DNA of 64,000 bases from Phenylobacterium sp. (GTDB lineage: Bacteria; Pseudomonadota; Alphaproteobacteria; Caulobacterales; Caulobacteraceae). The position numbers and the translations under genes are program-made. The stretch covers positions 1 to 64,000 of the forward strand of contig NZ_SSMX01000046.1 of the NCBI RefSeq assembly GCF_004799515.1. Reading direction: 5' to 3'. Shown in pieces: positions 27,189 through 36,205 of the stretch. How positions within the stretch are numbered: position 1 is the first letter of the stretch; every line of letters starts with the position of its first letter. The notes below the pieces were generated by a model. The model did no database searches, was not told the origin of the DNA, and saw only the letters and a list, made by a program, of their open reading frames with translations.

Positions 27189-27311
27189 GGGATCCGTTCC
27201 TCTGAGCGCGGGTTTTGTCGCCTAGCGGGCATAGCGTCATCTCCGCGCACCGCAAGCGAAGAGGCGCCCTTTTCCTTGAAAGCGCCCCGGCCACGGCGGA
27301 AACTTGCAGCG

Positions 27312-27875
27312 ATGACAGGCGGTTTCTTCTCCGGTCAGCTCCTGATCGCCATGCCGGGCATTTCCGACCCGCGGTTCGAACGCGCGTTGATTCTGGTCTG
27401 CGCCCACGACCGGCGCCATGCCATGGGCCTGGCGGTGAACAATCCCGTCGAGGGGCTGACGGTGCCGGAGCTGCTGGAGCGGCTGGAGGTCAAGTCCACC
27501 ATCGAGCTGCCTCCGGACCTGGTGCTGCTGGGCGGTCCCGTGGAGCGCGAGCGCGGCTTCGTGCTGCACAGCACCGACTACGGCGGCGAGGCCAGCCTCG
27601 ACGTCGGCCCCGGCGTGGCGCTCACCGCCACCCGCGAGGTGCTGGAGGCCATCGCCTGCGACAACGGCGCGCCGTCGAAGAGCGTGCTGGCCCTGGGCTA
27701 CGCCGGGTGGGGCGCGGGCCAGCTCGAGGACGAGATCAAGGAGAACGTCTGGCTGACCTGCGAGGCCGACGACGAGCTGGTCTTCGGCCAGGACCACGCC
27801 CGCAAATGGAGCCTGGCCCTGGCCAAGCTGGGCGTCGATCCCCAGCGCCTGGGCGCCGAGGGCGGACGGGCCTGA
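27312..27875 (+). CDS. YqgE/AlgH family protein
   Basis: A 187-residue protein of the UPF0301 family: FFSGQLLIAMPGISDPRFERALILVCAHD opens the domain, with GPVERERGFVLHS and GYAGWGAGQLEDEI as further conserved signatures. The molecular function is unknown; related AlgH influences alginate and virulence regulation in Pseudomonas. The start at 27312 fits homologues; longer readings overlap the promoter region of the divergent peroxiredoxin. Confidence 0.92.
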   Translation: MTGGFFSGQLLIAMPGISDPRFERALILVCAHDRRHAMGLAVNNPVEGLTVPELLERLEVKSTIELPPDLVLLGGPVERERGFVLHSTDYGGEASLDVGPGVALTATREVLEAIACDNGAPSKSVLALGYAGWGAGQLEDEIKENVWLTCEADDELVFGQDHARKWSLALAKLGVDPQRLGAEGGRA

Positions 27876-27881
27876 GGCGGT

Positions 27882-29555
27882 TCAGCCCCGCGAGCCCTTG
27901 GCCTTCACCGGGGCGGCGCCGTCGACGTAGCTTTCGTTGAGGTAGACCTCGGCTTCCTGAGCCGACAGGGCGGGCGCGTAGCCGAAGCCCTGGCCGTAGT
28001 CGCAGCCCAGCGAGAGCAGCTGGCGGGCCATGCCGGCGTTCTCGACGCCCTCGGCCACCACCTCCAGCGCCAGGTCCTGGCCCAGCTTCACGACCGAGGA
28101 GACGATCTTCAGCGAGCCCTCGTTGGTGGCCATGGTGCGCACAAAGTAGCGGTCGATCTTCAGCGTGTCGAAGGGCAGGCGCGTCAGGTAGCTCAGGGAC
28201 GAGAAGCCGGTGCCGAAATCGTCCAGCGCCAGCGCCGCGCCGGCGGCCCGCAGGTCGCCCAGGATGACGGCGGCGCGGTCGGGGTCGCGCATGACGTCGC
28301 CCTCGGTCACCTCCAGCTTCAGCGCCCGCGGCGGCAAGCCGGTCTCGCGCAGGATGGCGGCGACGTCGGAGACCAGATCGGGGCGGTCGATCTCGTGGGT
28401 CGAGAGGTTGACGGCCACAGTGAGCTCGCCGGCGGCCCGGTGCTTGTTGCGCCAGGCGGCGAGCTGGCGGGCGCCCTGGCGCATCATCATCGCGCCCAGC
28501 TCCTCCATCAGGCCCATCTCCTCGCAGAGCGGCAGGAAGGTGTCGGGCATCAGCAGGCCGCGGCGCGGGTGGCGCCAGCGCACCAGGGCCTCGAAGCCTG
28601 AGAGCGCCCCGGTCGAGAGCCGCACGATCGGCTGGTAGAAGGGCACCAGCTCGCCACGGCTTATTGCGCCCTTGAGGTCGCCCTCCAGAGCCAGGCGCGA
28701 GAGCCCATCGCTTTCCAGGCCGCGACCGTAGGCGGCCGCGCCGCCGCGGCCATGGCTCTTGGCCGCCTCCACCGCCAGTTCGGCGCGGCGCAGCAGTTCG
28801 GCGGCTTCCGGGGCGTCGATGCCGCCGTGGGCGTCCACGGCGCCGATGGAGAGAGTCGGATGGATGTCGAAGCCGGCCACGCGCAAGGGCTGTTCCAGCG
28901 CGCGGCGCAGCGCCTCCGCGCCCGGCGAGGAGCCGGCGGCGGCCAGGGCGGCGAACTCGTCCTCGCCGATCCGCGCCAGGATGGCCTCGGCGGGAAAGGC
29001 CGCGGCCAGGCGCGAGCCCAGCGCGGCCAGCACCAGGTCGGCGCGCTCGTGGCCCAGGGCCTCGTTCAGGCGGCGCAGACGGTCGAGGTCGGCGACGATC
29101 AGCTCATAGTGGCCGGGGACCTGCAGCTGCTCGCGGGCTCGGGTGATGAAGCTGCGGCGGTCGAGCAGGCCGGTCAGCATGTCCTGGTCGGAGGCGGCGA
29201 AGCGGGTCTCGGGCGCCACCACGCCCGCGGCGCGGCAGCCCTCTTCCAGCCAGACGCCGCGCCAGATGGAGACGCCAGAGCCGCGCATGCGCAGGCGCAC
29301 GGCCACCTCGGCGCCCGCCTCCTGGACGCGCAGGATGTCGTCGGCGTAGGCGCGGTCCTGCGGCAGGGTCAGCGCGCGCAGGGCGGCGGAGGAACAGTCG
29401 GGGGCGAGCGGACCCAGGCCCAGCGCCCGCGTCGCGCCGGTCAGGCGCATGCGGTCCTTCTCGGGCTCCCAGACCCAGAGCGCGACGTCGGCCGCGCCTA
29501 ACGCTTCCAGCGTCGAGGTGGCGTCCCACATCCAACGGTCGTTCGGCATCACCAA
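27882..29555 (-). CDS. GGDEF-EAL cyclic-di-GMP signalling protein
   Basis: A 557-residue cytoplasmic protein. It begins with a PAS-like segment (about 15-115), continues with a GGDEF domain (about 130-290) and an EAL domain (about 300-545). The GGDEF signature is degenerate, GEDEF. The EAL domain keeps FEALVRW, NLSTHEI, KLEVTEG, DDFGTGFSS, KIDR and VAEGVEN, all residues for metal-dependent hydrolysis, so it is probably a c-di-GMP phosphodiesterase. The GGDEF part may serve as a regulatory GTP-binding domain. No membrane segments. Confidence 0.94.
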   Translation of the reverse strand: MVMPNDRWMWDATSTLEALGAADVALWVWEPEKDRMRLTGATRALGLGPLAPDCSSAALRALTLPQDRAYADDILRVQEAGAEVAVRLRMRGSGVSIWRGVWLEEGCRAAGVVAPETRFAASDQDMLTGLLDRRSFITRAREQLQVPGHYELIVADLDRLRRLNEALGHERADLVLAALGSRLAAAFPAEAILARIGEDEFAALAAAGSSPGAEALRRALEQPLRVAGFDIHPTLSIGAVDAHGGIDAPEAAELLRRAELAVEAAKSHGRGGAAAYGRGLESDGLSRLALEGDLKGAISRGELVPFYQPIVRLSTGALSGFEALVRWRHPRRGLLMPDTFLPLCEEMGLMEELGAMMMRQGARQLAAWRNKHRAAGELTVAVNLSTHEIDRPDLVSDVAAILRETGLPPRALKLEVTEGDVMRDPDRAAVILGDLRAAGAALALDDFGTGFSSLSYLTRLPFDTLKIDRYFVRTMATNEGSLKIVSSVVKLGQDLALEVVAEGVENAGMARQLLSLGCDYGQGFGYAPALSAQEAEVYLNESYVDGAAPVKAKGSRG

Positions 29556-29672
29556 GGGAAAACCGCCCCGCCACCTTCACGAGCGCGCGTACTGCGAGCC
29601 CCAAGAACTCGATCCTAGAGCCCTATGGTTTCCGAAAGGCTCCCAAGACACCCGGTTTCAAGCGTGACGGTT

Positions 29673-30284
29673 TCAAACCGACACACCTTCGTCCAGCCCG
29701 TCTGGTCTCTTGAAGGGCGAGATCAGGCCGAACAGGACATGATCTCGCCAGACGCCGTTAATTTTCAGATAAGCCCTGGCGAACCCCTCCTCGTCGAAAC
29801 CGGCCTTGGCGAGCAGGCTGCGCGAGGGGGCGTTTTCGGGGATACAGGCCGCCTCCAGCCGGTGCAGGCCCAGCGAGCGGAAGGCGAAGTCGCTGAGCGC
29901 GCGGACGGCGCAGAGCGTGTGGCCATGGCGCGCGAAGGGCCGGCCGCACCAGTAGCCCACCGATCCCATCTGGGCGACGCCGCGGCGGACGTTGGAGAGC
30001 GTGATCCCGCCGGTCAGCGCCCCGTCCTCCTGGCGGAAGACGAAGAACGGATAGGCCGCACCGGCCTCGCGGTCGCGGGCGTAGGCGATCAGCCGGCGGC
30101 GATAGGCGGCGCGGCTCAGGTCGTCGGCCGGCCAGGTGGGCTCCCAGGGCTGCAGGAAGCCGCGGCTGACCGCGCGCAGCTCGCGCCATTCGGCATAGTC
30201 CGCCGCGCGCGGCGGCCGCAGGCTGATCCCCTCGCCATCGACGCGAAGTCCGCTCTCCGGCGCGATCCAGTCCAGCAGGGCCAT
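29673..30284 (-). CDS. GNAT acetyltransferase (RimJ-like)
   Basis: An acetyl-CoA-dependent N-acetyltransferase of about 203 residues. ISLRPPRAADYAEW marks the N-terminal strand, VGYWCGRPFARHGHTLCAVRAL carries the acetyl-CoA-binding region and LHRLEAACIPENAPSRSLLAKAGF is the typical RimJ/RimL end motif. I chose the start at 30284 (MALLDW); the alternative ATG at 30305 adds seven residues. Acceptors could be a ribosomal protein N-terminus or a small molecule. Confidence 0.88.
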   Translation of the reverse strand: MALLDWIAPESGLRVDGEGISLRPPRAADYAEWRELRAVSRGFLQPWEPTWPADDLSRAAYRRRLIAYARDREAGAAYPFFVFRQEDGALTGGITLSNVRRGVAQMGSVGYWCGRPFARHGHTLCAVRALSDFAFRSLGLHRLEAACIPENAPSRSLLAKAGFDEEGFARAYLKINGVWRDHVLFGLISPFKRPDGLDEGVSV

Positions 30285-30392
30285 GGGCGGTAAGCGTCGC
30301 CTCATTTGGCGCGAGGAGCAAGGCGGGGGGCGCTGGCGGGCGGTGCAAAAAGCCTCCCCCGCCGCCTCCGCGGCTGAGGGAGGCCGAGAGCA

Positions 30393-30423
30393 GACTAGTT
30401 TACATCATAGACTAGTTGATGTA
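30393..30423. promoter_or_regulatory. dyad/tandem operator of the acyltransferase operon
   Basis: tacatca and tgatgta form a perfect 7-bp inverted repeat with a 9-nt spacer (30401-30423). The segment gactagtt is also directly repeated 17 bp apart (30393 and 30410). It lies 49 bp before the ATG at 30472. The candidate binding protein is the winged-helix regulator at the end of the operon. It shares the 10-mer tagtttacat with the operator near 45455. Confidence 0.6.
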
Positions 30424-30471
30424 CGACGCTCTCACGCGGCCAGGAGGCCGCCTTCAGATGGAGAACGGGCG

Positions 30472-31737
30472 ATGAGCGCCTCGAAGGGATCGATCGCAGC
30501 GACCGCCGGCGGCTCGGACCGGCTGCACGGACTGGACGCCGTCAGGGGCTACGCCCTGATGCTGGGCATCCTCTACCACGCCACCATGTCCTTCCTGCCG
30601 GGACAGCCGATCTGGGTGGTGGAGGACCCGCACAAGAGCCTGCTGCTCTCCGGCGTCTTCTACGTGTCCCACATGTTCCGGATGACCACCTTCTTCCTGA
30701 TCGCCGGCTTCTTCGGCCACATGGTCGTGGAGAAGCGCGGCGTGAAGGCCTGGGTGAAGGACCGCGCCAAGCGCATCGCCCTGCCGCTGGTCGTGGGCTG
30801 GCCGATCCTGTTCGGCCTGATCGTGGCGGCCTCGATCTACGGGGCCTATGCCACCGCCGGGCACCTGCCGACGGCAGCCGAGCACGTCGCGGCTGCGGCC
30901 AGGGCCCCGAAGCCGCCGCCCCTCGCCTTCCCGCTCACGCACCTTTGGTTCCTGTACCTGCTGCTGTGGCTCGGTGCGGCGACGCTCGCGCTGCGCGCGG
31001 CGGTGAACCGCCTCGACGCCCAAGGGCGGCTGCGCAAGGCCGTCGACGCCGGCTTGGCCGCGGTGATCGAGAGCCCCTTCGCGGCCGTCGTGGTCGCCGT
31101 TCCCGCCGCGCTGGCCTTCCTGTTCGGCGGCCCGTGGCGCGGCTGGTTCGGGGTGATGACGCCGGACTCGTCCCTGCTGCCGAACATCGAGGCCCTGGTC
31201 GCCTACTTCACCGCCTTCGGCCTGGGCTGGCTGATCAACCGCCACGCCGGGCTGATGAACATCTTCGCGCGCCGCTGGCCGCTGAACCTCGCCCTGGCGC
31301 TGGGCCTGACGGCCGCCTGCCTCAGCCTGGCAGGCGTGGAGCCCCGGATCGACATCTTCCCGCTGGGCGCCAAGACCGCCGCCTACGCCGCCGCCTACGC
31401 CGTGGCGAGCTGGGCGTGGACCTTCGCCGCCATCGGCCTGGCGCTGAAGTTCCTGTCCGGCGAGAGCCCGACGCGCCGCTACATCGCCGACTCGTCCTAT
31501 TGGCTCTATCTGATCCACATGCCGATCGTGATGGCGCTGCAGGCGGCGGTGGTGAAGCTGGACCTGCCGGCGGAGGTGAAGATCCTGATTGTCCTGGGCG
31601 TGGCCTTCCCGCTGATGTTCGCCAGCTACCAGCTGATGGTGCGCCGCACCTTCATCGGCGCCATCCTGAACGGACGGCGCGCGCCGAAGCCGGCCAAGAC
31701 CGCGCCCCTGACCGCCCATCCGGAGCCCGCCGAATGA
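30472..31737 (+). CDS. membrane acyltransferase (Acyltransferase_3 family)
   Basis: A 421-residue polytopic protein of the OafA/OpgC type. It begins LHGLDAVRGYALMLGILYHA, the usual catalytic-helix motif with the His, then RMTTFFLIAGFFGHMVV and eight to ten further helices, ending with SSYWLYLIHMPIV. It would transfer acyl groups to an exported sugar or glucan. First gene of a three-gene operon: its TGA overlaps the next ATG (ATGA). Confidence 0.88.
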   Translation: MSASKGSIAATAGGSDRLHGLDAVRGYALMLGILYHATMSFLPGQPIWVVEDPHKSLLLSGVFYVSHMFRMTTFFLIAGFFGHMVVEKRGVKAWVKDRAKRIALPLVVGWPILFGLIVAASIYGAYATAGHLPTAAEHVAAAARAPKPPPLAFPLTHLWFLYLLLWLGAATLALRAAVNRLDAQGRLRKAVDAGLAAVIESPFAAVVVAVPAALAFLFGGPWRGWFGVMTPDSSLLPNIEALVAYFTAFGLGWLINRHAGLMNIFARRWPLNLALALGLTAACLSLAGVEPRIDIFPLGAKTAAYAAAYAVASWAWTFAAIGLALKFLSGESPTRRYIADSSYWLYLIHMPIVMALQAAVVKLDLPAEVKILIVLGVAFPLMFASYQLMVRRTFIGAILNGRRAPKPAKTAPLTAHPEPAE

Positions 31738-32345
31738 ACGTCGATGACGCCCGCGACGACCTCGCCTTCATCCGCGCCCTGGTCGCCCCCGAGGACCACT
31801 GGCAGCGGCAGTTCGGCAGGATCTACGCCGCCGCGGGCGTCTGTTACGCGATCCAGATGCTGCTCCACATCGGCCAGTTCCTGAACGTCACGCCTCGGGA
31901 CGGCCTGGGCGCCCAGGCGATCGGCTGGGGGCCGTCGATCGTCTTCCTGGGGATCCTGTTCTGGATCCTGCGGCGCGACGGGCCGCAGCCGGGCGGCGTC
32001 ACCTCGCGCGCGGTGGGAGCGGTGTTCGCCGCGGTCGGCTTCACCAACCTGGCGCTCTGCGCCAGCATCGGCTCGGTGGCGCTGCGGCTGCACAGCCAGA
32101 CCATCTGGCTGATCTATCCCTGCGTCGTGATGGTGCTGCAGGGCCTGGCCTGGATGGTGGCCTTCATGATGCGGCGGCGCCCGTGGCTGCTGGCCGTCGC
32201 CGTCGGCTGGTTCGCGACAGGCGTCGCCATGGCGATCTTCATCGACAACATGGTGGGCTACGTCGCCGCCGCGACCGTCGGCGTCGTCTGCTTCATGCTG
32301 ACGCCCGGCCTCTATCTCGCACGCCAGGCCAGCCGGGACGCCTGA
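31734..32345 (+). CDS. polytopic membrane protein of unknown function
   Basis: A 203-residue protein with about six hydrophobic segments. The N-terminal part (VDDARDDLAFIRALVAP) is soluble. No motif is recognised. Its start overlaps the upstream stop by 4 nt and its end is 3 nt before the regulator gene, so it is translationally coupled in this operon. Confidence 0.78.
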   Translation: MNVDDARDDLAFIRALVAPEDHWQRQFGRIYAAAGVCYAIQMLLHIGQFLNVTPRDGLGAQAIGWGPSIVFLGILFWILRRDGPQPGGVTSRAVGAVFAAVGFTNLALCASIGSVALRLHSQTIWLIYPCVVMVLQGLAWMVAFMMRRRPWLLAVAVGWFATGVAMAIFIDNMVGYVAAATVGVVCFMLTPGLYLARQASRDA

Positions 32346-32348
32346 ACC

Positions 32349-32666
32349 TTGGCCGCCGCCAAACCCAGCCTCGATATCGGCCGGATCGACGAGGTGATCC
32401 ACGGTCGCCTGCGCCTGGGCGTCATGGCCTATCTGGCCAACGCCGAGGTCGCCGACTTCAACGAGCTGAAGGCGGTGCTGGAGGTGACTCAAGGCAACCT
32501 GTCGGTCCAGCTGCGCAAGCTGGAGGACGCCGCCTACGTGACCATCGAGAAGGGCTATCTCGGCCGCAAGCCGCGCACCCAGGTGCGGATCACGTCGGCC
32601 GGCCGCAGGGCGTTCGCGATCTATCTGGAGGCGCTGGGGGCGCTGATCGGGCCGCAGGGGAGCTAG
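32349..32666 (+). CDS. winged-helix transcriptional regulator (PF13601-type)
   Basis: A 105-residue MarR/ArsR-like regulator consisting of one winged-helix domain: VADFNELKAVLEVTQGNLSVQLRKLEDAAYVTIEK... followed by a beta-wing with KPRTQVRITSAGRRAF. It begins with TTG. It is the last gene of the operon and is the likely repressor acting at 30393-30423. Neighbouring genes form the likely regulon. Confidence 0.85.
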   Translation: MAAAKPSLDIGRIDEVIHGRLRLGVMAYLANAEVADFNELKAVLEVTQGNLSVQLRKLEDAAYVTIEKGYLGRKPRTQVRITSAGRRAFAIYLEALGALIGPQGS

Positions 32667-32682
32667 CTCTTTTCTCCAATTG

Positions 32683-32771
32683 TCCTGGCGAAAGCCGGGA
32701 CCCAAGCGGCGCTTGGGTTTCCAGCGGAGCGCCCTTGGCGGTCTCAGCTTGGATCCCGGCTTTCGCCGGGA
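32683..32771. repeat. intergenic imperfect inverted repeat (REP-like)
   Basis: Arms of 24 nt at 32683-32706 and 32748-32771 match with two mismatches; each contains cccggctttcgcc in one orientation. Such palindromic elements are common between genes in Caulobacterales and other alphaproteobacteria, where they can also act as 3' structures. It separates convergent genes. Confidence 0.6.
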
Positions 32772-32787
32772 TGAGCGGAGGAGTGGA

Positions 32788-34017
32788 TCAGCCGAACAGC
32801 GCTGTCTCGAACGCCGGGGCGGCCTTCAGCGAGGCCTTGGGCCCCAGCACGGCGACCGCGGCCTTCTTCTGGCTGAGGATGCGTTCGGTCAGCGCCACGA
32901 GGTCGGCCGGCGTCACTGCGTCAACCTCGGCGGCGATCTGCAGCGGATCGAGGGTGCGGCCGAACAGGAGGACCTGGCCGGCGGCCTGTTCGGCGCGGGC
33001 CAGCGCGCTCTCGCGGCCCATGAACATGGCGCCCTTCAGCTGGGCCTTGGCGCGGCTGAGCTCCGCCTCCCCCACCGGCGTCAGCATGCCGGCGATCTCG
33101 CCCGCCGCCACCCGCGCCAGCTCCTCGGCGTCCTTGGCCTCGCAGCCCGCGTAGACGCCCAGCACGCCCACGTCGGCGTAGGTCTCGGAATAGGCGTCGA
33201 TGGCATAGGCGAGGCCGCGCACCTCGCGCGCCTCCTGGAACAGCCGCGAGGCCATGCCGCCGCCGAGGACCTCGGCCAGCAGCCGCAGGGCGAAATAGGC
33301 GTCGTCCGTGGCGCCCACCGCCGGCAACAGCAGGACGAGGTTCGCCTGCTCCAGGCTCTTGGCCTGGGCGCGGCGGCCGCCGGCGAACTGGGCGGGCGCC
33401 GGCGTCGGCGGGGCCACGCCCCGGGCCTGCCCGAAGTCGCGTTCCGCCAGGGCCAGGAGCTCGTCCTCGTCCACCGCCCCGGCGGCGCTGACCACCAGGG
33501 TCTGGGGCCCATAGAGCCGCTCGCGCCAGGCGTTCAGGCTGTCCGGCGCGGCGGTCCCGATGGAGGCCGGGGTGCCGAGGATCGGGCGGCCGAGCGGCTG
33601 GCCGGCGAAGGCCTCGCCCTGGGCCAGTTCGAAGACCAGGTCGTCGGGAGCATCGGCGGCCTCCGCGATCTCCTGGCCCACCACCTGTTTCTCGCGGGTG
33701 AGGTCGCCAGCGTCCATGGCCGGGCGCTGCACGAGGTCGGCGATCACCGCCGAGCCGAGGTCGAGGCCGCCGGCCAGGGCGCGGACCTGGAAGCTCGTCC
33801 GCTCATAGCCGGTGGCGGCGTTGATGTGGCCGCCCTCCGCTTCGATAGCCTCGACGATGCCGCGCGCCGAGCGGCCGCCGGCGCCCTTGAAGACCATGTG
33901 CTCCAGGAGATGCGACCAGCCGGAGTGGGCCTCGTCCTCGGCCCGCGCGCCGCTGCCCGCCACGACGGAGAGCGCCACCGTCTGCAGGCCGGCGATCGGG
34001 TCGCAGACCACGCGCAC
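32788..34017 (-). CDS. M16-family zinc peptidase (mitochondrial-processing-peptidase-like)
   Basis: A zinc metalloprotease of the pitrilysin family, about 409 residues from the GTG at 34017. The inverse zinc motif HLLEHMVFKGAG (HxxEH) lies about residue 40, and the downstream Glu ligand region EAEGGHINAATGYE follows. Homologous MPP-type proteins begin about 12 residues earlier with a strand like HTLSNGVRVV. Here that reading continues upstream to 34056 without any ATG, GTG or TTG in phase; the first possible codon there is CTG at 34056, right after CGGAGG and overlapping the thrC stop. The true start is thus uncertain. The gene is the last of the cox/thrC run. Confidence 0.9.
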   Translation of the reverse strand: MRVVCDPIAGLQTVALSVVAGSGARAEDEAHSGWSHLLEHMVFKGAGGRSARGIVEAIEAEGGHINAATGYERTSFQVRALAGGLDLGSAVIADLVQRPAMDAGDLTREKQVVGQEIAEAADAPDDLVFELAQGEAFAGQPLGRPILGTPASIGTAAPDSLNAWRERLYGPQTLVVSAAGAVDEDELLALAERDFGQARGVAPPTPAPAQFAGGRRAQAKSLEQANLVLLLPAVGATDDAYFALRLLAEVLGGGMASRLFQEAREVRGLAYAIDAYSETYADVGVLGVYAGCEAKDAEELARVAAGEIAGMLTPVGEAELSRAKAQLKGAMFMGRESALARAEQAAGQVLLFGRTLDPLQIAAEVDAVTPADLVALTERILSQKKAAVAVLGPKASLKAAPAFETALFG

Positions 34018-34052
34018 GCCGTTCGACAGGGTGTGGACCTTGGGGGTGATGC

Positions 34053-35444
34053 TCAGGCCTCCGAGAACGCGCGCACATAGGCCTTGATGGTCTCGGCGTC
34101 GGCGGGCAGGCGGTCGAAACGTTCGGGGCGCTGGGCAAGGTCCGTGGCCCCGCGCGGCAGGTTGGGCGTCACCCCGCAGGCCTTGGCGACGGCTTCCGGG
34201 AACTTGGCCGGATGAGCGGTGGAGAGCGCCACGACCGGCCCCGGCAGGTCCTTGGCGCGGGCGAGCGCCGAGAGCGCCACGGCGGTGTGCGGGTCGACCA
34301 GCTGGCCGGTCTCATTGAGCGTCAAGAGTATGGCCCGCGCCGTGTCGGCCTCGCTGACCGCCGCGCCGCGGAAGAGCTGGCGCATGGCGGTGAGCGCTAC
34401 AGGCGGGAGGTCGATGGCGCCGGCCGTGGCGAAGGCCTCGAAGGCGCGGGCGGTCTCGACAGCCTCACCCCCGACGGCCTCGAAATAAAGCCGCTCGAAA
34501 TTGGAGGCCGACTGGATGTCCATGGCCGGCGACATGGTCGGGTGCACCTTGCCCCGGGCGTAGCGGCCGGTCGCGAAGGCCTCAGCCAGGATGTCGTTGG
34601 CGTTGGTGGCCACCAGGATGCGGGCGATGGGCAGGCCCATCTTGTGGGCCACGTAGCCTGCGAAGGCGTCGCCGAAATTGCCCGAGGGCACGGCGAAGCT
34701 GACCGGCCGCTCCGGCGCGCCCAGCGCCACGGCGGTGGTGAAGTAATAGACCGCCTGGGCGGCGATGCGGGCGAAGTTGATCGAGTTGACGCCGGAGAGG
34801 TCCACCGCCTGGCGCAGGCCCACGTCCTGGAAGGCCGCCTTGACGATGGCCTGGCAGTCGTCGAACGAGCCCTTCACCGCCACGCCGGCGATGTTGGACT
34901 CCGTGGCCGTGGTCATGAACCGGCGCTGCACCTCGCTGATGCGGCCTTCCGGGAAGAGCGCCACGACGCGCACGTTCTTGCGCCCGCGGAAGGCTTCCAC
35001 CGCCGCCCCGCCGGTGTCGCCGGAGGTGGCGCAGAGGATGGTCTGGGTGCGGCCGGCGTCGCCCAGGATGTGGTCGTAGAGCCGGGCCAGGATCTGCATC
35101 GCCACGTCCTTGAAGGCGAGGCTGGGGCCATGGAACAGCTCGGCCAGGAAGACGCTGGGCGAGAGTTGGGTGAGCGGCACGACCGCCGAATGGGTGAAGG
35201 TCGAATAGGCCTCCGCGCACATCTGGCGCAGGTCGGCGGCGGCGATCTCGCCCTCGGAGAAGGCGCCGATCACCCGCGCCGCCACCTTGGCGTAGGGCTG
35301 GCCGGCGAAGCCCGCGATCTCCTCGGGGCGCAGCAGCGGCCAGGCCTGCGGCACATAGAGGCCGCCGTCGGGCGCGAGACCGCCCAGCACGGCGTCCACG
35401 AAGCCGACATGAGGCGCCTGCCCGCGCGTCGAGACGTAGCGCAT
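34053..35444 (-). CDS. thrC: threonine synthase
   Basis: A 463-residue PLP enzyme that converts O-phosphohomoserine to threonine. The PLP lysine lies in the SLAFKDVAMQ segment (about 110), and GDTGGAAVEAF binds the phosphate. It belongs to the longer gamma-proteobacterial/yeast-like type. Its ATG overlaps the stop of the SURF1 gene (TGATG), and its stop overlaps the reading region of the M16 gene, so the three are coupled. Confidence 0.96.
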   Translation of the reverse strand: MRYVSTRGQAPHVGFVDAVLGGLAPDGGLYVPQAWPLLRPEEIAGFAGQPYAKVAARVIGAFSEGEIAAADLRQMCAEAYSTFTHSAVVPLTQLSPSVFLAELFHGPSLAFKDVAMQILARLYDHILGDAGRTQTILCATSGDTGGAAVEAFRGRKNVRVVALFPEGRISEVQRRFMTTATESNIAGVAVKGSFDDCQAIVKAAFQDVGLRQAVDLSGVNSINFARIAAQAVYYFTTAVALGAPERPVSFAVPSGNFGDAFAGYVAHKMGLPIARILVATNANDILAEAFATGRYARGKVHPTMSPAMDIQSASNFERLYFEAVGGEAVETARAFEAFATAGAIDLPPVALTAMRQLFRGAAVSEADTARAILLTLNETGQLVDPHTAVALSALARAKDLPGPVVALSTAHPAKFPEAVAKACGVTPNLPRGATDLAQRPERFDRLPADAETIKAYVRAFSEA

Positions 35445-36205
35445 CAGCCCCTCATCCGCTTGAAGACCGCCGCGCCATAGACGCCGGCCAGGGCGCCGGC
35501 AAGGCCGAACCAGGTGAGCGCGTACTCCAAGTGCCGGTTGGGGATGTCCACCGGGAAGGGCGCCGGGATCAACGCCTTGAAGTCCGGATTGGCCGAGGTC
35601 TCGGCCATCAGGAACAGCGGCGCGACCGGCGGCGGGGCGCGCAGGGCCGCGGCCATGGCCTTGGCGTCGTGCAGGTACCAGCGCTGCGGGGTGTTGGGCG
35701 GGGTCATGAAGTTGCCCCGGTCGCCCTTGCGCAGGACGCCGGTCAGGGCGACCGGATCGTGGTTGGCGGCGTCGGCCGGCGGCCGGGCGCTGACCGTGTC
35801 GGGGATGAAGCCGCGGTCCACCAGGATGGCCCTGTAGGGGCCGTCAGCCAGTTGGCAGGCGGAGATCAGCCGGTAGCCGATCTGGCCCTCGCGCAGGCTG
35901 TAGAGCTCCAGCGCCGGCGCGCCCGCCAAGCCTGGGCAGGTGACCGTCACCCGCCGGAATTCCGCGTCGCGGCCGGCGGCCAAGCCGTCCAGCACCGGCG
36001 CCAGCGGCTGGGCGGGCGAGGCCTCAGCGCGGGCGATTCCGGCCAGCAGGGCTTCCTTCCACTTCAGGCGCTGCAGCTGCCAGACGCCCAGGCCGATCAG
36101 GATGACGAAGACGATCACGGTGGCCACCGTCAGGCCGACGGGGAACCCCTTCGGCTCGGGCCGCACGGGCCCGGCCTCCACCCTCGGCTCCCAGGCCTCA
36201 GTCAT
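35444..36205 (-). CDS. SURF1-family cytochrome oxidase assembly protein
   Basis: A 253-residue protein with two transmembrane helices, near residue 25-45 (VGLTVATVIVFVILIGLGVWQLQRL) and at the C-terminus (ALTWFGLAGALAGVYGAAVF), flanking the periplasmic SURF1 domain. SURF1 helps deliver heme a to subunit I of the oxidase. It is encoded in the cox operon between DUF983 and thrC, which agrees with the role. Confidence 0.93.
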   Translation of the reverse strand: MTEAWEPRVEAGPVRPEPKGFPVGLTVATVIVFVILIGLGVWQLQRLKWKEALLAGIARAEASPAQPLAPVLDGLAAGRDAEFRRVTVTCPGLAGAPALELYSLREGQIGYRLISACQLADGPYRAILVDRGFIPDTVSARPPADAANHDPVALTGVLRKGDRGNFMTPPNTPQRWYLHDAKAMAAALRAPPPVAPLFLMAETSANPDFKALIPAPFPVDIPNRHLEYALTWFGLAGALAGVYGAAVFKRMRG

